DNA of 64,000 bases from CADEEX01 sp964577955. Lineage in GTDB: Bacteria > Acidobacteriota > Vicinamibacteria > Vicinamibacterales > CAVVIG01. Under the pieces are notes generated by a model. That model had not been told where the DNA came from and searched no databases. It saw only the letters and a list, made by a program, of their open reading frames with translations. The stretch is from NCBI GenBank assembly GCA_964577955.1, contig CAZOAZ010000036.1:3283-67282 (forward strand). Reading direction: 5' to 3'. Made by a program: the position numbers and the translations under genes. This document shows positions 27,806-36,194 of the stretch, piece after piece (the first letter of the stretch is position 1; the number at the start of each line of letters is the position of its first letter).

Positions 27806-27878
27806 CGACGAAAGGGGGCGGTGACTATGGACTATATCACCTGCTATCATCCTGAGTTCCTGTGTCCCGTCGGTCCTC

Positions 27879-28517
27879 ATGTCTGTCGAACAGTCCGCGT
27901 CGCCGGACGCTCTCGAATCGCTGATCCAACGCTGCCTGAGCGGCGATCAGGCCGCCTGGGACGCCATCGTCCGGCAGCATCGCCGCAAGGTGTTCAACGT
28001 CGCGTACAAGTTCGTCGGCCGGCACGACGAGGCCGAAGATCTGACGCAGGAGATCTTCCTGAAGATCTTCAAGGCGCTCGACACGTTCGACCGCCGCGCC
28101 AATTTTCAGACCTGGCTGATTAGCGTCAGCCGCAATCTCTGCATCGATCACTATCGCAGCGTCCGCAAGGAGCGCGAAACGATCGATCGGGACATCGACG
28201 CCAACACGCTGACACCGGCGTCGCGGGAAGCCAGCCCGATGGCCGCGCTCGAGCAGCGCGACCGCGTGACGCTGTTGCGGCAGGCGCTGGCCTCCTTGCC
28301 GGAAACGCTGCGGACCGCCGTGGTCCTGCGTGACCTTCAGGAACTCTCGTACCAGGAAATTGCGACCGAGCTGAAGCTGCCGGAAGGCACGGTCAAGTCG
28401 CGCATCAATCGCGGCCGCAACGAACTGGCGCGCCAGATCCGCAAGCTGCGTGGCGACGATTTCAGTCCGGGCGGCTCGTCTTCCGACGGCTCGCCCGGCA
28501 CAGGAGCATATCGATGA
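27879..28517 (+). CDS. ECF sigma factor heading a STAS/radical SAM operon
   Basis: A 212-residue RpoE-type sigma factor. Region 2 (IVRQHRRKVFNVAYKFVGRH, then EAEDLTQEIFLKIFKALDTF and FQTWLISVSRNLCIDHYRS) and region 4 (LPETLRTAVVLRDLQELSYQ, then EIATELKLPEGTVKSRINRG) are complete. A Gly/Ser-rich tail (about 20 residues) follows. No zinc-finger anti-sigma gene is adjacent. Instead the stop overlaps (ATGA) a STAS-domain gene, and two more genes follow without gaps, which points to an atypical control mode. Confidence 0.93.
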   Translation: MSVEQSASPDALESLIQRCLSGDQAAWDAIVRQHRRKVFNVAYKFVGRHDEAEDLTQEIFLKIFKALDTFDRRANFQTWLISVSRNLCIDHYRSVRKERETIDRDIDANTLTPASREASPMAALEQRDRVTLLRQALASLPETLRTAVVLRDLQELSYQEIATELKLPEGTVKSRINRGRNELARQIRKLRGDDFSPGGSSSDGSPGTGAYR

Positions 28518-28855
28518 ATCTGACGACCGAACAGACCCGCGGCATCGCGATTGTCCGCATCGCCGAACAGCGCGTGATGTATCCGATGCTCGGCGACTTC
28601 TCGAGCACGGTCGGCGCGCTGATCGGCAGCGGCCACCACAAGGTGCTGATCGACCTGTCGAAGGTCACCTACGTCGACAGCGCCACGATCGGCTGCCTGA
28701 TGGACCTGTACCGGCAGGTGGCCGCAGCCGGCGGGGCGCTGAAGCTCTCCGGCGTCCAGAAACGGGTCGAGACGATGCTGACGATGACCGGGGCGCAGAA
28801 CTTCATCGAGATCCACGGCGACGAGCAGCACGCCCTCAAGAGTTTCGGGGTGTAG
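28514..28855 (+). CDS. STAS-domain anti-sigma factor antagonist
   Basis: A 113-residue SpoIIAA-like protein. The key segment VLIDLSKVTYVDSATIGCLM contains the Ser that anti-sigma kinases phosphorylate in this family (DSAT). GGALKLSGVQKRVETMLTMT is also typical. Such proteins release sigma factors by binding a HATPase anti-sigma factor, but no such kinase is encoded here. It overlaps the sigma gene by 4 bases and is 2 bases from the next gene. Confidence 0.9.
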   Translation: MNLTTEQTRGIAIVRIAEQRVMYPMLGDFSSTVGALIGSGHHKVLIDLSKVTYVDSATIGCLMDLYRQVAAAGGALKLSGVQKRVETMLTMTGAQNFIEIHGDEQHALKSFGV

Positions 28856-28857
28856 TC

Positions 28858-29124
28858 ATGCGCAGGATCAAGACCTCAAGCGGCGCCGAACTCGCCCTCG
28901 ACGGCGACCTGCTGGCGATCATGGAAGCCCTCTATCACGAAGTCACCGCGAAGCGGGCGCTGGAGCGCTCCTTCGACGACATGATGAAGGAGATCCAGCA
29001 CCTGATCGAACAGATGGACGACAGCGAGCGGCGCAAGTACCTGACCGAAAGCCTCTTTCTCAACACCGTGAAGTACGAGAACGACAAGCTCGACTCCTAC
29101 ATGAAGCGACTGTCGAAGAAATAG
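28858..29124 (+). CDS. Small helical protein of unknown function
   Basis: An 88-residue soluble protein that I cannot assign. It begins MRRIKTSSGAELALDGDLLA and is almost entirely helical and charged afterwards (ERSFDDMMKEIQHLIEQMDD, then SERRKYLTESLFLNTVKYEN), suggesting a coiled coil or dimer. It starts 2 bases after the STAS gene, and its TAG overlaps the GTG of the radical SAM gene by one base. It is therefore tightly coupled to both and may connect the sigma/STAS module to the enzyme. Confidence 0.75.
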   Translation: MRRIKTSSGAELALDGDLLAIMEALYHEVTAKRALERSFDDMMKEIQHLIEQMDDSERRKYLTESLFLNTVKYENDKLDSYMKRLSKK

Positions 29125-30485
29125 TGTCACTGAACTTCCTCGCCACCCGGTTCCGGTGCTCGTGGCCGTGGGACATCCTGGTGATGCTCTGCGACGGACG
29201 GGTAGTCTGCGGATGTGCCGATCCGTACGGCAAGCGCGTGCTGGGCGATACGCGCACGCAATCCATTCACGACATCTGGAACGGACCGACGATCCGCGGC
29301 CTGCGCGAGGACCTGAACCGCGGCGGCTCGAAGTTCTGCGGCGACTGCCCGCTGAAGCTGCCGCTCAAGAAGGATGAGGCGCCGCCGGTGCGGCCGCTCG
29401 AGGCGGGGCCCACACCGGGCCGCATGTATATCGAGTGCACTGCCGCCTGCAACATTTCCTGCACCGAAGCGTGCTGCGCGCCGGAGACCGGCATCACGCG
29501 GACCAGACAGTCCGGCATGCTCGACTTCGAGCTGTTCAAGCGGGTCATCGACGAAGCCGGGCCGACGCTCGGACGAATCGATTTTTTCAATTACGGCGAG
29601 GCGTTCCTGCACAAACGCGCGATCGAGATGTGCGAGTACATCAAGACGCGGTTTCCGCACATCTACCTCTACACCAGCACCAATGGTCTCGCGCTGACCG
29701 AGGAACAGTCGCGCCGGCTGGTCCACTCCGGCATCGACGAAGTGACGTTCTCGATCGACGGCGCCACGCAGGCGGCGTACGAGAAGTATCGCCAGCGCGG
29801 CAAACTGGACATCGCCTTGCGCAACCTGCGGGCCATGTCCGACGAGAAGCGCCGCTCGGGACGCGACCTGCCGTTCCTGAACTGGCGCTACATCCTCTTC
29901 ACCTGGAACGACAGCGACGCGGAAATGAATCAGGCGCGCGCGCTGGCCCAGGACCTCGGCGCGGATCGTCTCTGCTGGGAGATTACCGATCACCCCGAGA
30001 ACGCCTACTCCCGGCGTTTCATTCCAGGCTCGGCCGACTACGAAGCGATTCGCCGCGAAACCTGGGACGACAACAACCTCGGTAACGCCATTCCTGGCGC
30101 GACGCCGCGGGCGAGGATCGACGTGCGGACGCTGGTGCCAGGCCTGCCGATCATCACGCCGCGCGGCCGGGCGTTTTCGCTGAAGACCAAAGTCAGGAAT
30201 CTGTCCACGCGGCCGTTTCCGGCGACCGCGACCTACGGACGCCGGCTGGTTCGCCTGGGCGCGCAACTGTGTACGGCCGACGGCACGCTGCTCACGCTGG
30301 ACTACGCGCGCGCCGACCTTCCCCGCAGTCTCGACCCCGGTGCTGCGACGGACGTCACCGTTCCGCTCCCGGCGCTCGAGCAGCCGGGACGCTACACACT
30401 CAAGTTTGATCTGGTGAATGAAGGGGTCGACTGGTTCGAGCGCTGCGGGTCGCCGACGACGACACACACGCTCTGGGTGCTGTGA
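29124..30485 (+). CDS. Radical SAM protein with N-terminal SPASM-like cysteines and C-terminal beta-sandwich domain
   Basis: A 453-residue iron-sulfur enzyme. Residues 1-80 carry Cys12, 23, 29, 31, 72 and 75 in a SPASM-like pattern (VMLCDGRVVCGCADP, then IHDIWNGPTIRGLRE and FCGDCP), a module usually found after the radical SAM core. The core follows (MYIECTAACNISCTEACC, then FFNYGEAFLHKRAIEMCEYI and GIDEVTFSIDGA). The cluster cysteines are spaced C109-x3-C113-x3-C117 rather than the usual Cx3Cx2C. Residues about 330-453 form a beta-sandwich like those attached to polysaccharide-modifying proteins (VDWFERCGSPTTTHTLWVL). Start GTG 29124. The substrate is unknown; a surface glycan or peptide is possible. 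Confidence 0.85.
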   Translation: MSLNFLATRFRCSWPWDILVMLCDGRVVCGCADPYGKRVLGDTRTQSIHDIWNGPTIRGLREDLNRGGSKFCGDCPLKLPLKKDEAPPVRPLEAGPTPGRMYIECTAACNISCTEACCAPETGITRTRQSGMLDFELFKRVIDEAGPTLGRIDFFNYGEAFLHKRAIEMCEYIKTRFPHIYLYTSTNGLALTEEQSRRLVHSGIDEVTFSIDGATQAAYEKYRQRGKLDIALRNLRAMSDEKRRSGRDLPFLNWRYILFTWNDSDAEMNQARALAQDLGADRLCWEITDHPENAYSRRFIPGSADYEAIRRETWDDNNLGNAIPGATPRARIDVRTLVPGLPIITPRGRAFSLKTKVRNLSTRPFPATATYGRRLVRLGAQLCTADGTLLTLDYARADLPRSLDPGAATDVTVPLPALEQPGRYTLKFDLVNEGVDWFERCGSPTTTHTLWVL

Positions 30486-30486
30486 G

Positions 30487-30536
30487 CGGACAGGCTTTAG
30501 TGACGAAGAACGGTAGGGACAGGCTTTAGCCTGTCC
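30487..30536. repeat. CTTTAGCC-type palindromic repeat (1.5 copies)
   Basis: A half copy, GGACAGGCTTTAG, at 30488-30500 is followed by a full hairpin at 30517-30536 (8-bp stem GGACAGGC, loop TTTA). It sits between the convergent ends of the radical SAM gene and lpxC and may serve as a bidirectional terminator. The identical full hairpin recurs at 38414-38433. Confidence 0.85.
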
Positions 30537-30538
30537 GA

Positions 30539-31450
30539 TCAGTGGGCGAGCCGGGGAGCGACGGCCGTGACTGCGGCCGCGGCGATCGACGGGACCGGCA
30601 GCGGCGCTTCGACGATCCGCCACGCCTGCGTCTCTTCGAGGATCTTCGCCGCGAATTCCGTGTGCAGCGCGTGGCCGGCGCGATGGGCGACGAGATGGCC
30701 GATGACCGGATGCCCGACCAGCGCGAGGTCGCCGACCGCATCCAGAATCTTGTGCCGCACGAACTCGTCGTCGAACCGCAGCGCATTGTTCAGCACGCCG
30801 GTTTCGCCGAGGACGATCGCGTTGTCGAGCGAACCGCCGAGGGCCAGCCCGTTCTGCCGCAGCATCTCCACGTCCTTCAGGAACGTGAAGGTCCGCGCCG
30901 GCGCGATTTCCTCGATGAAGCTTTCTTCGGTGATGCGGATGGTGCGGGACTGATGACGGAGGAGCGGGTGATCGTAGCTGACGCTGTAGGTGACCTTGAA
31001 GTGATCGGACGGATAGAGCGCAATGCGCTTGTCGCCGCGCGATAGCGCAATCGGGCGCACGATCTTCAGATACTTCCGCGCCGCGGTCTGCACCTTCACG
31101 CCGGCTTCCTGAATCAGGTAGATGAACGGCGCCGCGCTGCCGTCCATGATCGGCACTTCGGGCGAGTTCAGCTCGATCAGCACGTTGTCGATGTTCATGC
31201 TGACGAGCGCCGCCAGCAGGTGCTCGACGGTTTCGACCGAGACTTCGTTACGCGCCAGACCGGTCGCGAGCTGAATGCCGGCGAGATGTTGAACGGTGGC
31301 GGGAACTTCGAAGTGACCGAGGTCGGTGCGCCGGAAGCGGATGCCGAAATCGGGAGACGCGGGCTTGAGCGACAGTTGCACTTTGTTGCCAGAGTGCAGG
31401 CCGATCCCGACGCAGGACACTGGGCGGCGAAGAGTTCGTTGTGCGTCCAT
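30539..31450 (-). CDS. lpxC: UDP-3-O-acyl-N-acetylglucosamine deacetylase LpxC
   Basis: Commits the pathway to lipid A, so the organism makes an LPS outer membrane. The 303-residue product has the zinc ligands His77 (SVETVEHLLAAL), His233 and Asp237 (FVRHKILDAVGDLAL), and the catalytic His260 region (HLVAHRAGHALH). It is a stand-alone LpxC, not fused to FabZ. The start ATG 31450 matches the family (MDAQRTLRRPVSCVGIGLHS). A promoter with an inverted repeat over its -10 lies about 70-100 bases upstream. Confidence 0.97.
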   Translation of the reverse strand: MDAQRTLRRPVSCVGIGLHSGNKVQLSLKPASPDFGIRFRRTDLGHFEVPATVQHLAGIQLATGLARNEVSVETVEHLLAALVSMNIDNVLIELNSPEVPIMDGSAAPFIYLIQEAGVKVQTAARKYLKIVRPIALSRGDKRIALYPSDHFKVTYSVSYDHPLLRHQSRTIRITEESFIEEIAPARTFTFLKDVEMLRQNGLALGGSLDNAIVLGETGVLNNALRFDDEFVRHKILDAVGDLALVGHPVIGHLVAHRAGHALHTEFAAKILEETQAWRIVEAPLPVPSIAAAAVTAVAPRLAH

Positions 31451-31510
31451 TAGGCTCCCGAGCGAACGAAGCGACTCTTCCCCTTCAGCAAACGAAGTAC
31501 CGCCGAGACC

Positions 31511-31547
31511 TTTGCTCGTTCTTATCGAGCAAATAGCTCGCTATCAA
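31511..31547 (-). promoter_or_regulatory. Putative lpxC promoter with overlapping inverted repeat
   Basis: On the minus strand, TTGATA (31547-31542) and TAAGAA (31524-31519) are separated by 17 bases. The 8-bp perfect inverted repeat TTTGCTCG/CGAGCAAA (31511-31518 and 31526-31533) is centred on the -10 element, as an operator would be. Confidence 0.45.
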
Positions 31548-31655
31548 TAGCTTACGAGTGACACTGAAACGAGGGCGAGAGTGCCGTACTGCGCAAATGT
31601 GGTCAGGCAACCACAGTTGACGCCGCTCGAATTGTGGCCATCCTACCACAAGGGT

Positions 31656-34490
31656 TCAAACCGCCTCTGCCCTTTTCGAAAATCCAGACCCGCCGCGGAG
31701 AACGTCGGCCAAGAACCGTCCGGTCGCCGAGGCGTCACTTGCCGCGATCTCCTCGGGCGTCCCCTGGGCGACGATCCGGCCGCCGGCCGCGCCCCCTTCC
31801 GGCCCGAGGTCGATGATGTGGTCGGCGGTCTTGATCACGTCCAGATTGTGTTCGATGACGACGACGGTGTTGCCCTGCTCGACGAGCTTGTTGAGCACGT
31901 CGAGCAGCTTGCGCGTGTCTTCGAAGTGCAGGCCGGTGGTCGGTTCGTCGAGGATGTAGAGGGTCCGGCCGGTGCCGCGGCGTGACAGTTCCTTGGCCAG
32001 CTTGACGCGCTGCGCCTCGCCGCCCGACAGCGTCGTCGCCGACTGCCCCAGTTCGATGTAGCCGAGTCCGACGTCCTGCAGCGTCCGCAGCTTGTTGGCG
32101 ATGCCGGGGAAATTCTCGAGCAGCGGCAGCGCCTGCTCCACGGTCAGGTCGAGCACATCGGCAATCGACTTGCCGCGGTACTTGATCTCGAGCGTTTCGC
32201 GGTTGTAGCGGCGCCCTTTGCACTGCTCGCAGGTGACGTAGACGTCCGGCAGGAAATGCATTTCGATGGCGATCACGCCGTCGCCCTGGCACGCTTCACA
32301 GCGTCCGCCTTTGACGTTGAAGGAGAACCGTCCGGAGCGGAAGCCGCGCGCCTTGGCTTCGGGCATCATCGCGAACAGGTCGCGAATGAACGCGAAGAGC
32401 CCCGTGTAGGTCGCCGGATTCGAACGCGGCGTGCGGCCGATCGGCGACTGATCGATCTCGATGACCTTGTCGAGGAGTTCAATCCCTTCGATCCGATCGT
32501 GCGCGCCTGGTTCGTCGGCGGCGCGGTACAGCGTGCGGGCCAACGCGCGGTAGAGGATGTCGTTGACGAGCGTCGACTTGCCGGAACCGCTGACCCCGGT
32601 GACGGCCGTGAACACGCCGAGCGGAAACGCGATGTCGATCCCTTTGAGGTTGTTCTCGCGCGCCCCGAAAATCCGGACCTCGCCCTTGAGCGACTGACGG
32701 CGGGTTGCCGGTGTCGGAATCGATCGCGCGCCCGTCAGGTAGGCGCCGGTCATCGAGAATCCGGAGGTCGGATCCTCAGCCGACTGCCGGCCCGCCTCCA
32801 TCAGGGCCGCCGGCGTCCCCTGGAAGATGACGTGCCCCCCATACTCGCCGGCGCCGGGACCGAGGTCAATCACGTAGTCGGCGGTCCGGATCGTTTCCTC
32901 GTCGTGTTCGACGACGATGACGGTGTTGCCCAGGTCGCGCAGCCGCGCCAGCGTCGTCAGCAGCTTGCGGTTGTCGCGTTGATGGAGGCCGATCGACGGC
33001 TCGTCGAGCACGTAGAGCACGCCGGTGAGATTGGCGCCGATCTGCGTCGCGAGCCGGATTCTCTGCCCCTCGCCGCCGGACAACGTCGCCGCGCTCCGGC
33101 CGAGCGTCAGATAGCCGACCCCGACGCCGTTGAGAAACCGCAGCCGATCCTGAATCTCGCGGAGGATCCGCTCGGCGATGATCGTCTCGCGATCGGTCAG
33201 CGTCAGCGCGTCGAACCCGGCGAGCGCTTCGGAAATCGGCAGCGTGACGTACTCCGCAATCGTCCGCCCTTTCACCCGCACCGACAGGCTTTGCGCTTTC
33301 AGGCGCTGGCCGTCGCAGGCCGCGCACGGCCGCAGTGAACGGTACGGCTCGAGTTCGGCCTGCTCGGTCCAGTTGCCCGCCTCGTAGCGGCGCCGCAGGT
33401 TCGGCACGATCCCTTCGAACTTTTCGGTCCCGTTCTTCGCGCCGAAGAGCAGCACGTCCTTCTGCTTCTTGCTCAACTTGCCGAACGGCACGTGCAGATC
33501 GATGCCGAATTCCTTCGCCAGCCCCTGCAGCGTCTCTCGCACCAGCTTCTTGTCGCCGCGCGCCCAGGGCAGAATCGCGCCATCGAGGAGCGACTTGCTT
33601 TCATCCGGCACGAGGCGCTGCGGATCGAAGTCCACGCTCGACCCGAGCCCCTGACACTCGGCGCACGCGCCGTGTGGCGAATTGAACGAAAACGCCCGCG
33701 GCGTCATTTCCGGCATGCTCAGACCGCAGTCGACGCACGCCAGCCGCCGCGAAAACAGCCGGTCTGGTTCGTCGAACGAATTGATCACGACGATGTCGTC
33801 GGCGAGATTGAGCGCGACGTCAACCGACTCCGTCAGCCGCCGCTCGACGCCGCCGCGGATGATCAGCCGATCGACCACGAGATCGATGCTGTGGTTCTTG
33901 CGGCGATCGAGCTTGACGTCTTCCTCGAGCGAGCGGAACTGTCCGTCGATGCGCGCTTTGGTGAAGCCGCGCGCTCGGAGCGCGGCCAGTTCCTTCTTGA
34001 ACTCGCCCTTGCGGCCGCGCACGATCGGCGCCAGCACGTTGATCCGCGAGTCCTGGGGATAGAGCATCACCATGTCGACGATGCGCTCGAGCGACTGGCT
34101 GGCGATCTCCTTGCCGCAGTTCGGGCAGTGCGGCACGCCGATGCTGGCAAACAGCAGTCTCAGATAGTCGTAGATTTCGGTGACGGTGCCGACCGTCGAT
34201 CGCGGGTTCGATCCGGTCGTCTTCTGCTCGATCGAAATGGCCGGCGACAGACCTTCGATGAGGTCGACGTCCGGCTTCTCCATCTGCTCGAGAAACTGCC
34301 GGGCGTACGCCGACAGCGACTCGACATAACGGCGCTGCCCTTCCGCGTAGATCGTGTCGAAGGCGAGCGAGGACTTCCCCGACCCCGACAACCCGGTGAT
34401 CACGACCAGCCGATGCCGCGGAATGTCGACGTCGATGTTTCTCAGGTTGTGAACGCGCGCGCCGCGTACCGAGATCCACTCATGCGCCAT
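31656..34490 (-). CDS. uvrA: Excinuclease ABC subunit A
   Basis: Damage-recognition ATPase of nucleotide excision repair, 944 residues. It has the paired ABC modules (GLSGSGKSSLAFDTIYAEGQ near the start, then GVSGSGKSTLVNDILYRALA). Two zinc modules are present: the first Cys4 is in ACVDCGLSMPEMTPRAFSFN and GACAECQGLG, the second in GRCEACQGDG and YVTCEQCKGRRYN. The signatures are LSGGEGQRIRLATQIG and LSGGEAQRVKLAKELSRRGT. Length and motif order are normal. Start ATG 34490. Confidence 0.98.
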   Translation of the reverse strand: MAHEWISVRGARVHNLRNIDVDIPRHRLVVITGLSGSGKSSLAFDTIYAEGQRRYVESLSAYARQFLEQMEKPDVDLIEGLSPAISIEQKTTGSNPRSTVGTVTEIYDYLRLLFASIGVPHCPNCGKEIASQSLERIVDMVMLYPQDSRINVLAPIVRGRKGEFKKELAALRARGFTKARIDGQFRSLEEDVKLDRRKNHSIDLVVDRLIIRGGVERRLTESVDVALNLADDIVVINSFDEPDRLFSRRLACVDCGLSMPEMTPRAFSFNSPHGACAECQGLGSSVDFDPQRLVPDESKSLLDGAILPWARGDKKLVRETLQGLAKEFGIDLHVPFGKLSKKQKDVLLFGAKNGTEKFEGIVPNLRRRYEAGNWTEQAELEPYRSLRPCAACDGQRLKAQSLSVRVKGRTIAEYVTLPISEALAGFDALTLTDRETIIAERILREIQDRLRFLNGVGVGYLTLGRSAATLSGGEGQRIRLATQIGANLTGVLYVLDEPSIGLHQRDNRKLLTTLARLRDLGNTVIVVEHDEETIRTADYVIDLGPGAGEYGGHVIFQGTPAALMEAGRQSAEDPTSGFSMTGAYLTGARSIPTPATRRQSLKGEVRIFGARENNLKGIDIAFPLGVFTAVTGVSGSGKSTLVNDILYRALARTLYRAADEPGAHDRIEGIELLDKVIEIDQSPIGRTPRSNPATYTGLFAFIRDLFAMMPEAKARGFRSGRFSFNVKGGRCEACQGDGVIAIEMHFLPDVYVTCEQCKGRRYNRETLEIKYRGKSIADVLDLTVEQALPLLENFPGIANKLRTLQDVGLGYIELGQSATTLSGGEAQRVKLAKELSRRGTGRTLYILDEPTTGLHFEDTRKLLDVLNKLVEQGNTVVVIEHNLDVIKTADHIIDLGPEGGAAGGRIVAQGTPEEIAASDASATGRFLADVLRGGSGFSKRAEAV

Positions 34491-34503
34491 AGGTGATCGA
34501 CCC

Positions 34504-34530
34504 GGGACTAGGGACTAGGGACTAGGGACT
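34504..34530. repeat. Heptanucleotide tandem repeat GGGACTA (about 3.9 copies)
   Basis: Perfect tandem copies of GGGACTA occupy 34504-34530, 14 bases upstream of the uvrA start codon and followed by a G-rich run. A polymorphic array here could alter uvrA expression. The remainder of the 162-base gap contains no other recognisable feature. Confidence 0.9.
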
Positions 34531-34652
34531 GGGGGCCGGGGCTCGGCTCCGCCGAAGCCATGCCCTCAGTCCGGAATTTCATCGCGACTTGAAACGATGA
34601 TCGTAGCACGGCGATTCGCCGCGCCGTGCGGCGAATCAGGGGAGGGAATCGG

Positions 34653-36131
34653 TCAGGAACGCCTGAGCCGGCTGTGGCGGAATCCGTAGACGAAGTAGAT
34701 GACGAGACCGGCGGTGAGCCAGTAGCCGAACCGCTCCCAGGCTTTGGCCGGCAACCCGTACATCACGTAGGCGCAGGCCAGCGCCCCGAGGATGGACACC
34801 ACCGGCAGCGCCGGCACGCGGAAAGGGCGGACGCGTGCCGCGTCGGTTCGCCGCAACACCAGCACCCCGATGCAGACGATGGCGAACGCGGCGAGCGTCC
34901 CGATGTTGGTCAGGTCGTAAATTTCGTTCTCGTCGAGAAAGAGCGCGCCGATCGCCACCGCCAGTCCGGTGACGACGGTGGTGACATGCGGCGTCCGGTA
35001 CTTGGGATGAATGCGAGACGCCCACTTCGGGAGCAGGCCGTCGCGGGCCATCGAAAAGAAGATTCGCGGCTGTCCGTACTGAAACACCAAGAGCACCGCG
35101 CTCAGCGAAACCACCGCGCCCAGCGACACGAACCAGCCGGCGGTTTCGAGTCCGGCCAGCTGCAGCGCCTTGGCCAGCGGGTCGGCGGCCTTCAGCTGCT
35201 GGTACGGGACGAGGCCGGTGGCGACAAGCCCGACGATCACGTAAATCACGGTGCAGATCGCCAGGCCGCCGAGGATACCGATCGGCATGTTCCGCTGCGG
35301 GTCCTTGGTTTCTTCCGCCGCGGTCGAAATCGCGTCGAAGCCGATGTAGGCGAAAAACACAATCGCGGCACCCTGGTGGATGCCGCGCCAGCCGTTCGGC
35401 GCAAAGGGGACGAAATTCGCGGTGTCCACGTGAAACACGCCGACGCCGACGAAGACCGCCAGCACCACCAGCTTGACGATCACCATGATGTTGTTCGCGC
35501 GCACGCTCTCTTTCACGCCGATGTAGAGCAGCCACGTGATGACCATCACGATCGCGAACGCCGGGATGTTCAGCAGAAACGGCACGCCGGCGATCTTCGG
35601 CGCGGTCTCGAGCAGGCCATGAATCGCCGGGTCCGAACTGAGGAGCGCCGTGCGATACCCGTGCGTCAGGTAGTCGGGAAGGTGAATGCCGAATCCGGTC
35701 AGCAGCGAATTGAAATAGCCGCTCCACGCGATCGCGACGGCGATGTTGCCGACCGCGTATTCGAGGATCAGATCCCAGCCGATGATCCAGGCGACCAGCT
35801 CGCCCAGCGTTGCGTAGGAATAGGCATACGCGCTCCCGGCTTGCGGAATCATCGCGGCGAGTTCGGCATAGCACAACGCCGCCAGCCCGCAGACCGTCCC
35901 CAGCAGGACGAACGACAGCACCAGCGCGGGACCGGCGCCGTAGCGCACGATTTCTCCGGACGGGAGCGTCTCCCCCGCCGCGGCCGTTCCGATCGACGAG
36001 AAGATCCCGGCTCCGATCACCGCGCCGATGGCGAGCATGATGAGATCGCCCGGACCGATCACCCGATGGAGGCCCGACTCGAGCTCGGAGTCGGCCATCG
36101 CAGCGATCGGTTTGCGCTCGAAGAGCTGCAT
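34653..36131 (-). CDS. APC-superfamily cationic-amino-acid-type permease
   Basis: A 492-residue membrane protein with about 12-14 hydrophobic segments. The N-terminus LHRVIGPGDLIMLAIGAVIG, then AGIFSSIGTAAAG, plus CYAELAAMIPQAGSAYAYSY and FFAYIGFDAISTAAEETKDP, matches the CAT/YhdG-type amino acid transporters. The substrate is undetermined. ATG 36131 gives MQLFERKP, the common start of this subfamily; the ORF can extend to 36167, but that adds repeat-derived sequence (CGACTTCGCTCGGGG). It is not closely related to the permease at 2525-3925. Confidence 0.92.
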   Translation of the reverse strand: MQLFERKPIAAMADSELESGLHRVIGPGDLIMLAIGAVIGAGIFSSIGTAAAGETLPSGEIVRYGAGPALVLSFVLLGTVCGLAALCYAELAAMIPQAGSAYAYSYATLGELVAWIIGWDLILEYAVGNIAVAIAWSGYFNSLLTGFGIHLPDYLTHGYRTALLSSDPAIHGLLETAPKIAGVPFLLNIPAFAIVMVITWLLYIGVKESVRANNIMVIVKLVVLAVFVGVGVFHVDTANFVPFAPNGWRGIHQGAAIVFFAYIGFDAISTAAEETKDPQRNMPIGILGGLAICTVIYVIVGLVATGLVPYQQLKAADPLAKALQLAGLETAGWFVSLGAVVSLSAVLLVFQYGQPRIFFSMARDGLLPKWASRIHPKYRTPHVTTVVTGLAVAIGALFLDENEIYDLTNIGTLAAFAIVCIGVLVLRRTDAARVRPFRVPALPVVSILGALACAYVMYGLPAKAWERFGYWLTAGLVIYFVYGFRHSRLRRS

Positions 36132-36194
36132 CGCGGCGGATTGTACTCTGGGCGGTTCGACGCCCATCGCGCCCCGAGCGAAGTCGAGGGGAGG

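Noticed and set aside
27806..27878. Lysine riboswitch before lysA
   Set aside because: The gap is only 73 bases and is shared with a divergent gene; the conserved LYS element needs well over 150 bases.
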